A stretch of DNA of 64,000 nucleotides from Saprospiraceae bacterium (GCA_016711125.1 JADJTQ010000010.1:1-64000), one strand, 5' to 3'; counted from the stretch's first letter, positions 29,321-41,000 are shown. The notes: generated from the sequence alone by a model not told the origin. Translations and numbers: made by a program.

Positions 29321-29986
29321 CTACGTACGTTTCAACCAACCGGCAATGCTGATTCGTGAGCGACCAGCCGGATGCACCTCATGCTCCACTTCGTCACTCT
29401 TAAAAAAGACGGACCTCCCTCCCAGCGGAAGAATTGAAATATCCCGGTCTTGAAGATAGAGTGACAATTTACCACCGTCCGTATCTAACCAGGCGTCATT
29501 CAAATAAATAACCAATGAATACTTGCGACCCAGATCCGCTCGAAATTGATCCAAATGTCTTTTATAGAAACTACCTTCTTCATAAAAAGCATAGTGAAAT
29601 TCGAAATCATTGATACCCGTATAACATGTTTGATTCAGATAATCTGCAAATGCAGACACTCTCTTGATGAATGACTTTTCAAAAATATCTTCACTGTTAT
29701 TCTCAATCCAGGATATTTGATCACCCCGAACTTTGAGGTTCTTTTGAAAAGAGAATCGTTTACCAATACCGGCTGGATGCATCTGACCATCGCTCCATCG
29801 TTTTTGAAGATTAATCCTTAGGTCAATCGCTAATTCTGGGTCCAAAAAGTCATCGACTACCCCAAACTGGTTTGTGACGAGCCCTTCGATGAGTTCCTCA
29901 AATTTCAACTCATCACCCCTATTCGTTGACACAGCCGGCATATTATCTCTTTTTGATCGTTCGATGGCATAGAAAAGAATGTGCAA
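29321..29986 (-). CDS. 2-oxoglutarate/Fe(II) dioxygenase (prolyl 4-hydroxylase-like)
   Basis: 221 residues. Metal ligands H144 and D146 in YKRHLDQF and H202 in DEVEHEVHP, with Arg of GRSRISIAGW binding 2-oxoglutarate; DGGKLSLYL precedes the distal His as in prolyl-hydroxylase folds. Bacterial relatives hydroxylate proteins (for example EF-Tu, ribosomal proteins) or small molecules. An in-frame Met at residue 16 (29941) is an alternative start and gives a cleaner N-terminus. No signal. Confidence 0.87.
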   Translation of the reverse strand: MHILFYAIERSKRDNMPAVSTNRGDELKFEELIEGLVTNQFGVVDDFLDPELAIDLRINLQKRWSDGQMHPAGIGKRFSFQKNLKVRGDQISWIENNSEDIFEKSFIKRVSAFADYLNQTCYTGINDFEFHYAFYEEGSFYKRHLDQFRADLGRKYSLVIYLNDAWLDTDGGKLSLYLQDRDISILPLGGRSVFFKSDEVEHEVHPAGRSRISIAGWLKRT

Positions 29987-30040
29987 TCTACGACCTAGAG
30001 TCCAACACTGGTGCTATATTTCGACAGAATCAGGTACTAC

Positions 30041-31279
30041 CTACTGAAGGGCCTCTTCCAATCGATGTTTCCAATTTGGAAAGGGATCTACAATTCCCCT
30101 ATCGGCATGTCTATGTACTACAGAATTAAAGTAATAGGGCAAATCAACGAGATTCGATTGATAATAGTTTTTATATTTTTCTCTACCCTGATCTCTCACG
30201 ATTCCGACTATTTCTTCAACTTTTTTCAGCTGCTGCTCCAAGGAACCACTGTCGTTGTCAAACGTCCAGACATAGGTGGCATGCGAATTAATGAGCTCCC
30301 AAATAAAATGATTCTTTTGATCACCTGCTACCACAAATAAAAATCCAAAGTGGGGAGCCAAAGTAATCAGTATTCGCTGATTTGACAATTGTTTTCGACC
30401 AGCGAGATATTCCAATTGTTTGCGATTGCGTACGACGCCCAGGTCGGTGAGACTCTGGATAATATCCAATGCATTCTGATGAAAAAGATTAGCATCCGGC
30501 TCATCATAATATTCGTTAAAGATTTCATCCGAATTGAATAGATGTTTATCAATCGCAATCACTTTGGGTGCCTTTCTCAATCCCAGAATTCTGGTATTCC
30601 GGAGAGTGCCAACCATCTTTTCGTTGATGAGATCAATCTGCTTTGAAGTACAGATTAATTTGCGAATCCGATCTTCATTTATAGTAAGTTTAACCAATAC
30701 ATCTAATGTTTTCTTTCCTAAAGCCTTTGAAAAATAACCCTTGATAAATTCAAATTCAGGCAAGATGTGAGTGTTATCGATCCGTAATTCAACCGGTTCA
30801 CCCAGGGCAGGTAAATCGGTCCAAAACTCAACTCCTCCCAGTACAAACTTTACTGAATTGAAGGAGACCTTTAGTTGATATTGATAATGTTGCACCTTTT
30901 GTCCAGGTATATACACCTCCTCGCTATCGATAATGTAGGGTAACAAGGCACTTTTCTTATAGGCTGATACAAACCCGGCAAAGTAATACCAGTTGAGTTT
31001 CTCAAATTCGATCGATCTCACACCTTGTTTTAGTTGTTGGGTATTAAATAAGTGTGTATCCATGGGAAAATAGTCAAGCACTCCAACTACCAAATGCTGC
31101 TGGTCTCGTTCATATGATTTAAGCTTAATCTTCCAGGAGTACTCTATTCCGGAATGAATCGTAAAATGCTCCGCTGGCAAGTTGGTATCAGTCCACTCCA
31201 AGACAAATCCTGGGGTGAGAGAGACACCCACCGATGACACGATAATGATGCGAGTCCGCTCTTGATTGTGGGTCATCAA
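30041..31279 (-). CDS. Large hypothetical protein, 412 residues
   Basis: I recognise no domain. The N-terminal ~230 residues are beta-rich (VVGVLDYFPMDTHLF, YYFAGFVSAYKKSALLPYI, VKFVLGGVEFWTDLP). The C-terminal ~150 have helical and mixed parts (LFHQNALDIIQSLTDLGVVRNRKQLEYLAGRKQ, HFIWELINSHATYVWTFD). No signal or TM. It is intact with good codon use, so it is probably real. It is 54 bp upstream of the oxygenase on the same strand and may be cotranscribed with it. Confidence 0.7.
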   Translation of the reverse strand: MMTHNQERTRIIIVSSVGVSLTPGFVLEWTDTNLPAEHFTIHSGIEYSWKIKLKSYERDQQHLVVGVLDYFPMDTHLFNTQQLKQGVRSIEFEKLNWYYFAGFVSAYKKSALLPYIIDSEEVYIPGQKVQHYQYQLKVSFNSVKFVLGGVEFWTDLPALGEPVELRIDNTHILPEFEFIKGYFSKALGKKTLDVLVKLTINEDRIRKLICTSKQIDLINEKMVGTLRNTRILGLRKAPKVIAIDKHLFNSDEIFNEYYDEPDANLFHQNALDIIQSLTDLGVVRNRKQLEYLAGRKQLSNQRILITLAPHFGFLFVVAGDQKNHFIWELINSHATYVWTFDNDSGSLEQQLKKVEEIVGIVRDQGREKYKNYYQSNLVDLPYYFNSVVHRHADRGIVDPFPNWKHRLEEALQ

Positions 31280-31383
31280 ATGATATGTTTATACTCCAAA
31301 TATAAGTGAATAACTCCTGTGAGGAGAGGCTGGTGGGACTTTCGACTTCTCCTGACGATCTCCTTTTCTTGGCGATCCGGCGA

Positions 31384-31404
31384 AATAGATCCGCCGCTAC
31401 ACTT
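31384..31404 (+). repeat. 21-nt dispersed core repeat, copy 2
   Basis: Identical to 21301-21321. Here it is inside a CGGCG-N9-CGCCG inverted repeat (31378-31382 with 31392-31396) and runs straight into the CATCGGAC word island. Confidence 0.75.
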
Positions 31405-31590
31405 TTGGGCATCCCGGCATCGGACATTCCGGCATCGGACATCGGACTTCGGACATTTCGGCTTCGGGCATCGGGCATCAGGCTGCGGACATCGGACATC
31501 GGACTTCGGACATCGTGCTTCGGACATCAGACATCGGGCATCGGACATTCCGGCATCCGGCATCGGGCTTCGGACATCGGACAACGTGCT
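31405..31590 (+). repeat. Short-word repeat island, CATCGGACTTCGG type
   Basis: About 18 degenerate direct repeats of a ~10-nt word (GCATCGGACA, GACTTCGGAC, GGCATCCGGC), GC-rich against its surroundings. It occupies the divergent gap between the 412-residue gene (minus) and ALDH (plus). Open frames of 100-120 codons on both strands only read the words. Confidence 0.85.
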
Positions 31591-31664
31591 TTGCCATCCT
31601 TCCACAATTCCATCTTTCCATATCCCTACATTACTCTATTTTTACCGGATTTAATACTGATGTT

Positions 31665-33095
31665 ATGAACAGACCCAGTCCAGCAATGCCAACCTACACT
31701 CGTGAGGAGATCGACAATACTTTTATTATTCTAAAGGCCAACCAATTTGCGGTAGGATCAACGAATGCCCGTGAACGTATTGAAAAATTAAAAAAATTTC
31801 ACCGGATCTTTCTCCAATATCGTCAGGCCATTAAGGAGGCCATGTTTCTTGATTTTCGCAAGCATGCATTTGAAGTAGACCTCACAGAAATCTATACAGT
31901 CACCAGCGAATTAAAACATACAAAAAGAAATTTACGGCGATGGATGGGCAAACACAGCACCCCAACTCCACTGGCACTTATCGGCTCCAGATCCTATATT
32001 CATTATGAAGCCAAGGGGGTGGTTTTGATCATTTCGCCCTGGAATTTTCCTGTGACCCTCACTTTTGGACCCTTGATAGCAGCTATTGCTGCTGGAAACA
32101 CCGTGATAGTAAAACCTTCTGAGCAAACACCAAATACGGCGCTTGTTATGCAACAAATTGTAGAAGAAGTATTTGAACCAGATGAGGTCGTCTTGTTGCA
32201 GGGCGGTATTGAGACTTCAAAAATTCTTTTGTCTTTACCTTTCAATCATATCTTTTTTACGGGGTCTTCGAGAGTAGGTAAAATTGTAATGGAATCAGCT
32301 GCAAAACATCTAACCAGCGTAACCCTCGAATTGGGAGGAAAGTCACCAACGATAGTTGACGAGACGGCAAATATTGACCAGGCAGCCCGGACCATCACCT
32401 GGGTTAAGTGCATCAACAATGGTCAAATATGTATCGCACCGGATCATGTCTGGGTCTATGAAAAAGTCAAGGAAAAATTTATCATCTCGGTAAATCTATA
32501 TTTGAAAAAGTATTATAGCGAAGATGCTCACAAGGAACCATCCTACGCCCGGTTAGTCAATGAAAATCATTTCAAAAAGGTCAATGAGCTTTTTAAAAAT
32601 GCGATCGAAAAAGGCGCTAAAGTAAGAGCAGGCGGCCAATCAAAAGGAGAAGAAAATTATATGGACCCTACTGTTCTGACCGACATTCCAGAAGGAACCG
32701 ATATTATGAAAGAAGAAATCTTTGGTCCGGTTTTACCGGTTCAATCATTTCAAAATATTTCCGAATTAATCACCCAACTCAATAAAAAAGAAAAACCTCT
32801 TGCTCTTTATATTTATAGCCGTAACCAAAAAAACATCCGTCAAATTATCGAAGGTACCCGGACCGGTGGCACTTGCATTAATAGCTGTGGTATTCATTTC
32901 TTTAATAATAATCTGCCTTTTGGAGGTAGCAATTTTAGCGGCATAGGCAAAGGTCATGGTTGGTTTGGATTTGAGTCTTTTTCAAATGCCCGAGCGGTAT
33001 ATAACCAGTTCATGCCTAGTGCATTGGAAATACTTGTACCACCATATAATCGCTTCAAGCAAAGAATTATCGATTTGGCGATTAAATATTTGTAG
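31665..33095 (+). CDS. Aldehyde dehydrogenase family protein
   Basis: 476 residues from ATG 31665; the frame runs upstream into the word repeats but that part is not coding. NAD-dependent ALDH: SPWNFPVTLTFGPLIAAIAAGNTVIVKPSE, FTGSSRVGKIVM, catalytic Glu in TLELGGKSPTIV, catalytic Cys in NNGQICIAPDH, and GPVLPVQSF near the end. Length and lack of an N-terminal extension fit the class 3-like fatty/aromatic aldehyde group. A C-terminal amphipathic stretch may attach it to membrane. Cytoplasmic; likely detoxifies aldehydes or supports lipid turnover. Confidence 0.92.
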   Translation: MNRPSPAMPTYTREEIDNTFIILKANQFAVGSTNARERIEKLKKFHRIFLQYRQAIKEAMFLDFRKHAFEVDLTEIYTVTSELKHTKRNLRRWMGKHSTPTPLALIGSRSYIHYEAKGVVLIISPWNFPVTLTFGPLIAAIAAGNTVIVKPSEQTPNTALVMQQIVEEVFEPDEVVLLQGGIETSKILLSLPFNHIFFTGSSRVGKIVMESAAKHLTSVTLELGGKSPTIVDETANIDQAARTITWVKCINNGQICIAPDHVWVYEKVKEKFIISVNLYLKKYYSEDAHKEPSYARLVNENHFKKVNELFKNAIEKGAKVRAGGQSKGEENYMDPTVLTDIPEGTDIMKEEIFGPVLPVQSFQNISELITQLNKKEKPLALYIYSRNQKNIRQIIEGTRTGGTCINSCGIHFFNNNLPFGGSNFSGIGKGHGWFGFESFSNARAVYNQFMPSALEILVPPYNRFKQRIIDLAIKYL

Positions 33096-33180
33096 GGTTT
33101 CTCAGCGGTAGAAATTTTCCAGGTGAAGCTCGGGATTTAATTTTCCTGCTCTACATATTTCGGATAAAAGGCAGTTTTAT

Positions 33181-33222
33181 GCTCCATTCCATATTGCTCC
33201 ATGCTCCATACTCCATGCTATT
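33181..33222 (+). repeat. Short-word repeat island, GCTCCATACTCCAT type
   Basis: Four to five degenerate copies of GCTCCAT(A/G)(C/T)T in the convergent gap between ALDH and the metallophosphoesterase. Confidence 0.7.
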
Positions 33223-34654
33223 ACGGCGTCGATGCTCCGATTTGTTTGGCCCAAATAACTAGTCCTCTGTCGTCATACAATTGAAGTCCAGCATTATGAT
33301 CATTGATGTCAAACAAAACAAAATGGTGCTTTTTAATGACGGTATCCATTTGCACTTGCTCATCATTCTCATCGGGTTCAAGATGACCTCCGCCACCACC
33401 AGTCACCAAAAAATGTGTTTTTTGATTGCCATACATTTTTTTCAGGAATTCGAAATCATGGCAAAGTCCCGATACCACAAAATCAATTCGGGATTGCTCC
33501 GCAAACGTATCTACAAATGAGCGGATAAAATCATCACCCTGGTAGCCAGGCCGTCCCTGAGCATAGGGCGGTTGGTGCACCAATATAAAACGCCAGGTAG
33601 CTTGCTGCCAACTGGGAGAATTCATGATATTTAACGCCCATTGATATTGAACTGAATCTAAACCCATGGGAAAAGAACCATTCGGATCTAACGCCATAAA
33701 AATAGCCGGACCAGCTGACCAGGTGGTATAGGTAGACTGTTTTTTATTAGTAAAATGTCTCAGATAATTCTGAGGAATCAGGTCATCATAGTATCCATTG
33801 TAATCATGAGCTCCTGTTAAGGGAAAGATTTGTACCCGTTTTTCAATTAACGGTATGAGGCATGTCAAAAAGGAATACCACTGGGCGGTACTACTGCCAT
33901 CCACCACAAGATCACCCAATCCTATACTAAAATCCAACCTGGGAATATTTAACATGAGATTACACAAAGATTGAAAAGTATCCCAACCGCCCTGGCTATC
34001 TCCCCAACAAGTAAATCTGACAGATTGCTGTCCTTGGACTACAAATCCGTCAATGGGTAAAAAAACATCTGATCGATAGAGGTCTGATAAATAAATCTCC
34101 TCCAACTGTAGCAACACATTATTTTGCTCTGACCAAATCAAATCCAGGCTATCGCGATTTTTCCATTGGACCTTTTTCAGACCACCCTGTGTGCCATTGT
34201 TCAGAACGCGGATTTTCAGCCAGCAACTGTCGTCATTTTCAGGTAATTGATAGTAATATCCATTAAAGGCAGGATAAGCTGTGTCATCATAAAAGATCTG
34301 AGCTCCATCATCGGCCTCGACGAAGAGATAATGATCAGCAGAACTCTTCATTTTTGCTACATACCACATGGCCTGATCTGCCAACAATACCCTATGGGGC
34401 AAGATGACCTTTGGCCAATCATCTGACGGTGTAGGTGTCCTGTCAACTTCCAGCTGTTTCATGCGACAGGTGTCCCACTGCCACACCTCAGGCAATGAGA
34501 CAGATGAAATTTTACCCTCAGACTGACATCCTCCCATTAAGCAGGGTATGGCCATCAGCATGGCAGTTAATCTTGCCAGGAGAGGTCTTAACGCCCATAT
34601 TTTGCAAACGATAACTCTCACTTTTTCTTTCATACTACGGACAATGCTCATCAT
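33221..34654 (-). CDS. Metallophosphoesterase lipoprotein (purple-acid-phosphatase-like)
   Basis: 477 residues with a lipoprotein signal ending LMAIPCLMGGC. Residues ~50-190 are a beta-rich adhesive or sugar-binding-like domain (HYLFVEADDGAQIFYDD). The calcineurin-type domain follows: TCWGDSQGG, GLGDLVVDG, LTGAHDYNG (A in place of N of GNHE), FILVHQPPY and VVSGLCHDFEF (C in place of the first His pattern). The metal set is recognisable but two positions deviate, so activity is likely but not certain. It would act on phosphoesters at the cell surface or in the periplasm. Confidence 0.82.
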   Translation of the reverse strand: MMSIVRSMKEKVRVIVCKIWALRPLLARLTAMLMAIPCLMGGCQSEGKISSVSLPEVWQWDTCRMKQLEVDRTPTPSDDWPKVILPHRVLLADQAMWYVAKMKSSADHYLFVEADDGAQIFYDDTAYPAFNGYYYQLPENDDSCWLKIRVLNNGTQGGLKKVQWKNRDSLDLIWSEQNNVLLQLEEIYLSDLYRSDVFLPIDGFVVQGQQSVRFTCWGDSQGGWDTFQSLCNLMLNIPRLDFSIGLGDLVVDGSSTAQWYSFLTCLIPLIEKRVQIFPLTGAHDYNGYYDDLIPQNYLRHFTNKKQSTYTTWSAGPAIFMALDPNGSFPMGLDSVQYQWALNIMNSPSWQQATWRFILVHQPPYAQGRPGYQGDDFIRSFVDTFAEQSRIDFVVSGLCHDFEFLKKMYGNQKTHFLVTGGGGGHLEPDENDEQVQMDTVIKKHHFVLFDINDHNAGLQLYDDRGLVIWAKQIGASTP

Positions 34655-34950
34655 GAAGTACCATCGAGATACTCACTTAAACTTGATCAAGGTCATCTTG
34701 GCTGTCTGAAATTCGAATGTTCGCCGATCATTTTGTAATAATAGAGCCAAATAGTTTTGTTTCCTAATTTTTAGGAGTATTCGATCGGAGATCGAAAGGA
34801 GTTTCCCGTCCACGAACAGCAGGCACTATTAGGACGCCCAAAAATCAAATGCGTCATGGAGTTCAACAGATTAGTCAATCAGCTCCGCATCTGCCAGCAC
34901 AGTACAATCAGTAAAATCCTGCGGGTCCATCCCGCCGACACTGACAGATC

Positions 34951-37385
34951 CTATTCTTCCAAAAGGCTCTTCCGCTGGCTCTTAGTCTGATTTAATCGAA
35001 ATACAAGGGTTAGGTTAATTTGACGTGCTCTTCGGCCAGATTCAGCTTCTGTGTAAAAATTATTTCCTTCGGTAATCGTGCGACTAAAGCGCGTATTAAA
35101 TACGTCGATTACATTGAAAGCCAGGGTTCCCTTTTCTTGCCATAAATCTTTAGTAAAAGAGAGATCAGCAAAAGCTCTTGACTTACTTCGTCCTTGCGGT
35201 AAGTCCTGAGGAGCTTCATAGTTCAGACGTAATTGCAGGTCCGATCCTGGCATAACGTTAAACCTGGACGTGAGTCTGGTAAACCAACTGTAAGTGTCTG
35301 CTTTAAAATCCTGATCCAAATTAGAACCATCGGTGATTGCCTTAAAAAAATTGATATTCCAGTCCGATTTCCACCATTTATACAAGAATATCGAAGCAAT
35401 AAATTCCAAACCATAAGCATCTTCTACTGCCAGATTTTCCGGTTTCAATGTTGAAAAACCCTGATCATCTACTCTACGGATTTGAAGGATCCTATCGATA
35501 GTGTGCCTGTAATACAACGAGGAACTAATAGAGCCTTTTTCAAAATAATGAATATATCCCAGGTCATAAGCATTGGCAAATTCAGGATCGAGATCGGGAT
35601 TGCCCGAGAAGAAATTCCGCTGATCTGAGAAGGTCACATAAGGACTCAGGTCGCGGTACACCGGTCGTCTCACACGGCGACTATAACTCCATTGGAGTGC
35701 ATGGGAAGAAGTTAAATTGTAGGTAAAATGAAAGCTGGGAAAAAGATTGGAATACTTTCTCGGATTTGATTCATTCGTCTCTTGCAAGATGGTTGTCACA
35801 TCGGTAATTTCTGCCCTTAAGCCCGCCTGATAGCTGATTTTTTTTGATTTATTTCCTAAAATTCCATAAAATCCATGGATGTTTTCTTCATAAATAAAAA
35901 TATTATCCAAACCCGGGATAGGAATAAACGAACCGTTTTCATCCGCTTCAGATACCAGATAATCATTTTTCATATCCCGGATACTGCTGCGGACTCCCAA
36001 CTCAAACTTGCCTTCCCTTCCAATAGGATGTACATAATCTAATTGAAAAATATATTGTTTTTCAAATTCATCATTAAAAGAACTCTGTAGCAGATTGCCT
36101 ATCGCATTAGGGGATCCATCGGCAAAAACACTATTTTGGGTGAACAACTGATCGGAAATTTCATCATAGGTTAGATACCGTGCGTCAAATAATAATTCCT
36201 GACCTTTTTCTTGTAGTTTTTCTTATAGGTAACTGCCAATTCGGAATAAGGCTCATGTTCATCTTCATCCTGCATTCGTTCAGTGACAGAAAACAGGTTA
36301 TGCCGGTCATTAATAAAGTCCTTGTACACCAAATTGCGAATACGGTTTACATCAGTGCGTCGGTATTGATATGAGGCCGTTAGAATATTTTGTTCATCAA
36401 AAAAATAATCTGTTCCTATCCGAATAGTATTGGCCAGCGTTCTTGTGTCACTTTCAGATGTTTGATCCGAAATCAACGTGGTGTCGTCAGTGTGCACTTC
36501 CTGGTTCAAATTTCCAGCATTAAAAGGCACCCGGTAAGCCAGACTATAATTCAGAAAAAAATTCAACCGGTTCTTCCGGTAATTGAGTATCGCACCAACA
36601 CCATAGTTCGGCCGATGGCCCCCAAGTAATTCAAAAGAACCATTTACTCCTTCCCTCCGCTCCTTTTTCAATACAATATTAATGATGCCGGCCATGCCCT
36701 CCGCTTCGTAACGAGCTGATGGGTTGGTAATTACTTCCACTTTCTCTATCTGATTGGATTGTAATTGCTGAAGACCTGCACTACCCTGAAAACTGACCAT
36801 TCCCGAAGGCTTACCATCGACTAAAATTCGCACATTGCTGCTACCTCGTAGCTTGACATTTCCCTCAACATCTACAGAAACGGATGGGATATTACCCAGA
36901 ATATCTACAGCTGTTCCTCCCGCATTCGAAAGGTCTTTCCCAACATTAAAAACTTTTTTATCCAGTTCAATTTCAAGAGAACTACGCTCTGCCTGAACAA
37001 GTACCTCGTCTAGATTTTGAGAAGAACTGCCGAGTAAAACATCTTCGATGACCAATTTTTTATGCTGGTCATCTGCCGTAACTAAGCCGGTCTTCAAAGG
37101 TTCATAACCAATGAATTCGATCAGCAAATAATATCGATCATAAGGCAGTGTGAGGGTATAAACACCTTTCTCATCGGTAATCGAACCGGTGATCAGAGTC
37201 GAATCTTCATGCCGATATGCGCTGACAGTGGCGTAGTCAAGTGCTGCACGCGAAGTACCATCAAGCACTTTGCCTGTAACCATACTAACCTGGTCTGGCT
37301 GTGCCTGTGATATCAACACTTGCATAAGAAGACCAAAAATCAAAAATAATCTACGCTGTCCCATCCTTGCTTTATTCATAATCAA
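34951..37385 (-). CDS. TonB-dependent outer-membrane receptor (OMP_b-brl_3 type; one frameshift)
   Basis: About 810 residues. N-terminal signal (RRLFLIFGLLMQVLISQAQ), a carboxypeptidase-regulatory-like domain (VTGKVLDGTSRAALDYATVSAY, ~30-110), a plug region (LDEVLVQAERSSLEIELDKKVFNVG, VRILVDGKPSGM, IEKVEVITNPSARYEAEG) and a C-terminal barrel ending in LTLVFRLNQT. The frame breaks in a T5 run at 36205-36209. One extra base restores YKKKGQELLFDARYLTYDE. This group carries siderophores, peptides or oligosaccharides. No partner (SusD, TonB) is adjacent, so the substrate is unknown. Confidence 0.87.
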
Positions 37386-38042
37386 GTGTACCCAATGATA
37401 AACATATCCGTCAGCAGAACGAGTGGATCGATTTTGATCTTATAGCACCACGAACATAGGAAAGAAGCCGCGTTTAAACAAATGCATGTGATTAAGGTCA
37501 TCCATTACTATGGTAAATAATTAAGTGGTTGATTAGTTAAGTAGTCAAGTGGTTGAATGAACTCTTGAAACCTCATGATCTTCATTGACAGTTTTCACTA
37601 AACTACTAAACCAAAGTGTTAATAACTATGGGTCGATACCATGTTAAGTGGCATCCAATTTTTTCATAGATACGGTATCCCATTTAAATATTCACCAGGT
37701 ACCCTTCCGATCGTTATATGACTTCCCACCTGTGGTAGCGACAGTAATGGAACCAAGGGCAACGATGGAAGAGTCGCGTAATTTTATTTCTAAAATGAAG
37801 ACGTAACCGTGCTTCTGATGGAGGATGATTCGACCTGTAATAACCCTCATGCACCTTTCAAATAAGGAAACCGGACACGAATTCCTGGCATTAAATATTT
37901 GAAGAAAATTTTACATTCGCATGACATTGTGGAATTTTGTATTTACATTTAACTGGTGCGAACGCGCTAAAATTTCCCGATAGAAACAACGACCAAATAT
38001 ACTCCGACCTCTAGATGTATTCACTAATCTAACTACAAACAA
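37386..38042 (+). other. Divergent intergenic region upstream of SusC
   Basis: No gene seen in 650 bp between the TonB receptor (minus) and SusC (plus). It holds a word-repeat island at 37521-37620. The last ~150 bp before 38043 are AT-rich and presumably carry the SusC promoter, but no convincing Bacteroidota TTTG/TAnnTTTG pair could be placed. Confidence 0.6.
37521..37620 (+). repeat. Short-word repeat island, AAGTGGTTGATTAGTTAAG type
   Basis: Same family as 12631-12749: TTAAGTGGTT, GATTAGTTAAGTAG and CAAGTGGTT words, then CTTCATTGACAGTTTT and a downstream CTAAACTACTAAACC part that is partly complementary. Shares the ATTGACAGTTTT core with the other island. Confidence 0.7.
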
Positions 38043-41000
38043 ATGAAACTAAATGAGTCCCATGCTTTGCGGTTGTTCCCATTGCGGACCCCGATAAAGG
38101 CTTTTCTTTTGCAGTTTTTCATATGCTTTGCATTCATCAGCTAGTCGGCCAGACCGTAGTAACCGGTACGGTCAGCGACGAAGACGATGAGCCACTAGTA
38201 GGTGTCAATGTGCTTTTGAAAGGGACCACTAAAGGTACTGTGACCGATCTTGGAGGTCTTTATACCATTACTACTGAAGGGCCGGAGACCGTGTTGCAGT
38301 TTAGCTATATCGGCCATGAATCTCAAGAAGAAGTCGTCGGAACCCGAGGGCAGATCAATATCACATTATTGCCAGATGCTAAGACTTTGAGCGAAATTAC
38401 GGTAGTAGGATATGGCTCTCAACGACGCTCAGATCTCACTGGAGCCATCACATCCATACGTGCAGAAGAAATTTCTTCCTTTCCGATTGCAAGAGTTGAT
38501 CAGGCATTGCAAGGAAAGTCAAGCGGCGTTTATGTTCTCAACACAGACGGCTCTCCTGGTGGAAATGCTTTGATTCGCATTAGAGGTAGTAATTCGATTA
38601 ACGGGGGAAATGAACCATTGGTGGTGATCGATGGATTGCAGGGTGGAAATCTAAACTCTCTAAATCCCAACGACATTCAATCCATAGAAATATTAAAGGA
38701 TGCATCCGCCACCGCCATTTATGGTTCGAGAGGTGCAAACGGTGTCATCCTTGTAACGACGAAATTGGGCAGGGAAGGAAAGCCAGTGATCGATGCCGGA
38801 TATAATGTCGGGTTTCAATCCTTGCTCCGAAAGCTTCCTGTCATGAATGCTGGAGAATATGCCAGACTATATAATTTGATCAGGTCAACTCAAACCGGAG
38901 ATGGAAATGTACCGGTACCGGTTTTTACGGACCAGCAAATCGCTGGTTTTGATGCGAATGGTGGCACCGATTGGCAAGATGTAGTTTATGAGATCGGCGT
39001 CATCCAGAATGCACAACTCGGAATGAGTGGTGGATCAAAAAATCTTAAATATTTAATCTCCGGAAACTATCTGAATCATCAAGGCATTCTAATCAATTCC
39101 GGGTACACGCGAGCCTCTCTGAGGGCCAATCTTACTGCTGAAATCTCAAAAGCGGTAGAATTTGGAATCAATTGGAATTTTACCAAAGAGAATGCAACAT
39201 CCCCTTCCTTTAAGCGGGAGGTGGCATTTGTGGAACAAGTCGTCAACATTGCTCCACGTTGGGCTCCAACAGAGCCCGTATACAACGAGGATGGGTCTTA
39301 CTTCAGGCATCGCAGTTATGGCGCCAGTGACACCTGGAATCCCTTAGCTTCCGCCGTTGAACCGAAGCATGACAATCCCCTGAGTCGCAACAATGCGAGC
39401 ATGTATTTAGACTTCAAGTTGTTAGATGGATTGAGTTTTCGGGTTGTGGGTGGAGCACTGTTGGAAGATGCCTTCCGGAGAGAATATCAAAATCAGAAGA
39501 CACTTACTGGTTTACAAAATAATGGGCGAGGAATTGTGAGCGAGTCGATCTCTCAGCGCTATCAAAATTCTAATATTCTTACTTACGATAAAACTTGGAG
39601 CCAACACCACTTCACTTTTACCGGCCTGTTTGAACAAATTTGGGAGGAATATGAAGAAAATGGCACCAATGCAACAAATTTTCTCGTGGACGACCTTGGA
39701 TACGACAATCTTGGTGGTGCCACATCGCTGAATGTTTGGTCAGTGCATAACAAACGTGCACTAAGCTCCTATATGGGGAGAATCAACTATGTATTGGCAG
39801 ACAAATATCTTCTTACGGCAAGTTTTAGGGCAGATGCTTCATCCGTTTTTGGAGATGATCATAAGTGGGGATACTTCCCATCCGCTTCGGTGGCTTGGAG
39901 GCTTTCTGAAGAGTCCTTCATGCAAGAACTTGGTAGTTTTGACCTAAAGATTAGGGCAAGTTGGGGAAAGACCGGCAATCAAGGTATCAGTCCCTACCAA
40001 TCGCTGGCCAGGCTTTCATCCGGAGGAGATCTGCTATATCCATCTGATGGAGGAACTACAACAAACATTGGTTTTGGCATCGGAGGGCTGGCGAATCCCG
40101 ACCTCAGATGGGAAACTACTACCCAAACGAATTTAGGTGTTGACCTTTCTTTTTACGGAGGAAGACTTACATCGACGATAGACATCTACAAGAAGGTTAC
40201 AGACGATCTCCTGATGCCAAGAGAACTTCCCGGCTATGTGGGAGTTCCCAGTGTCCTGGACAACATCGGATCTGTGGAGAATAAAGGCTTAGAATTGACA
40301 GTAGGTGGAGACCCAATTATTGGGGACTTTTCCTGGAATACTTCCGTTAATCTCACCATCAACAGAAATAAGGTCCTGGACCTGGGCGCAGATGATCGAA
40401 TCGCTTTTAATACTACACGGGGTGGTTACAATCTACGCGATTTTATGGTGCTGCAGGTTGGGGAGTCATTTGGCACCATGACGGGTTATGTCTTTGAGGG
40501 CATTTGGGGCACATCAGAGGCGGAAGAAGCACGTAGTTATGGACAACTCCCCGGTATGGCAAAATATAAAGATATCGATGGGGATGGAGATGTGGATCTT
40601 GATGATCGAACCATTATCGGTAATGGATACCCGGACTATTCACTGGGGTGGACCAACAGTTTCAATTACAAGGGCTGGGGCTTTTCATTTATGATTCTCA
40701 GCTTCCAGGGTGTAGACCTCTTCAATCAACTTCGAATCCGAAGAGAAGTGCAGTGGGAAGGCAACGATCCAAGAATGCTTAACTACTGGACTCCTGAAAA
40801 TCAAAATACCGATATGCCCGGCTATCTGGATCAAAAATATGTGCAGGATCAACAGCTCAAAAACAAATATTTCCTGGATGGTAATGAATCTTCCCGATAT
40901 GTTGAAGATGCCTCCTTTATTCGGTTGAAGACTGTACAACTTTCGCACAATTTTAACCAGCCATGGCTAACCAAATCTGGCATCCGGCATCTCAGGGTCT

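Noticed and set aside
31276..31668. Three 100-120-codon frames over the CATCGGAC island
   Set aside because: Low-complexity translations of the word repeat on both strands.
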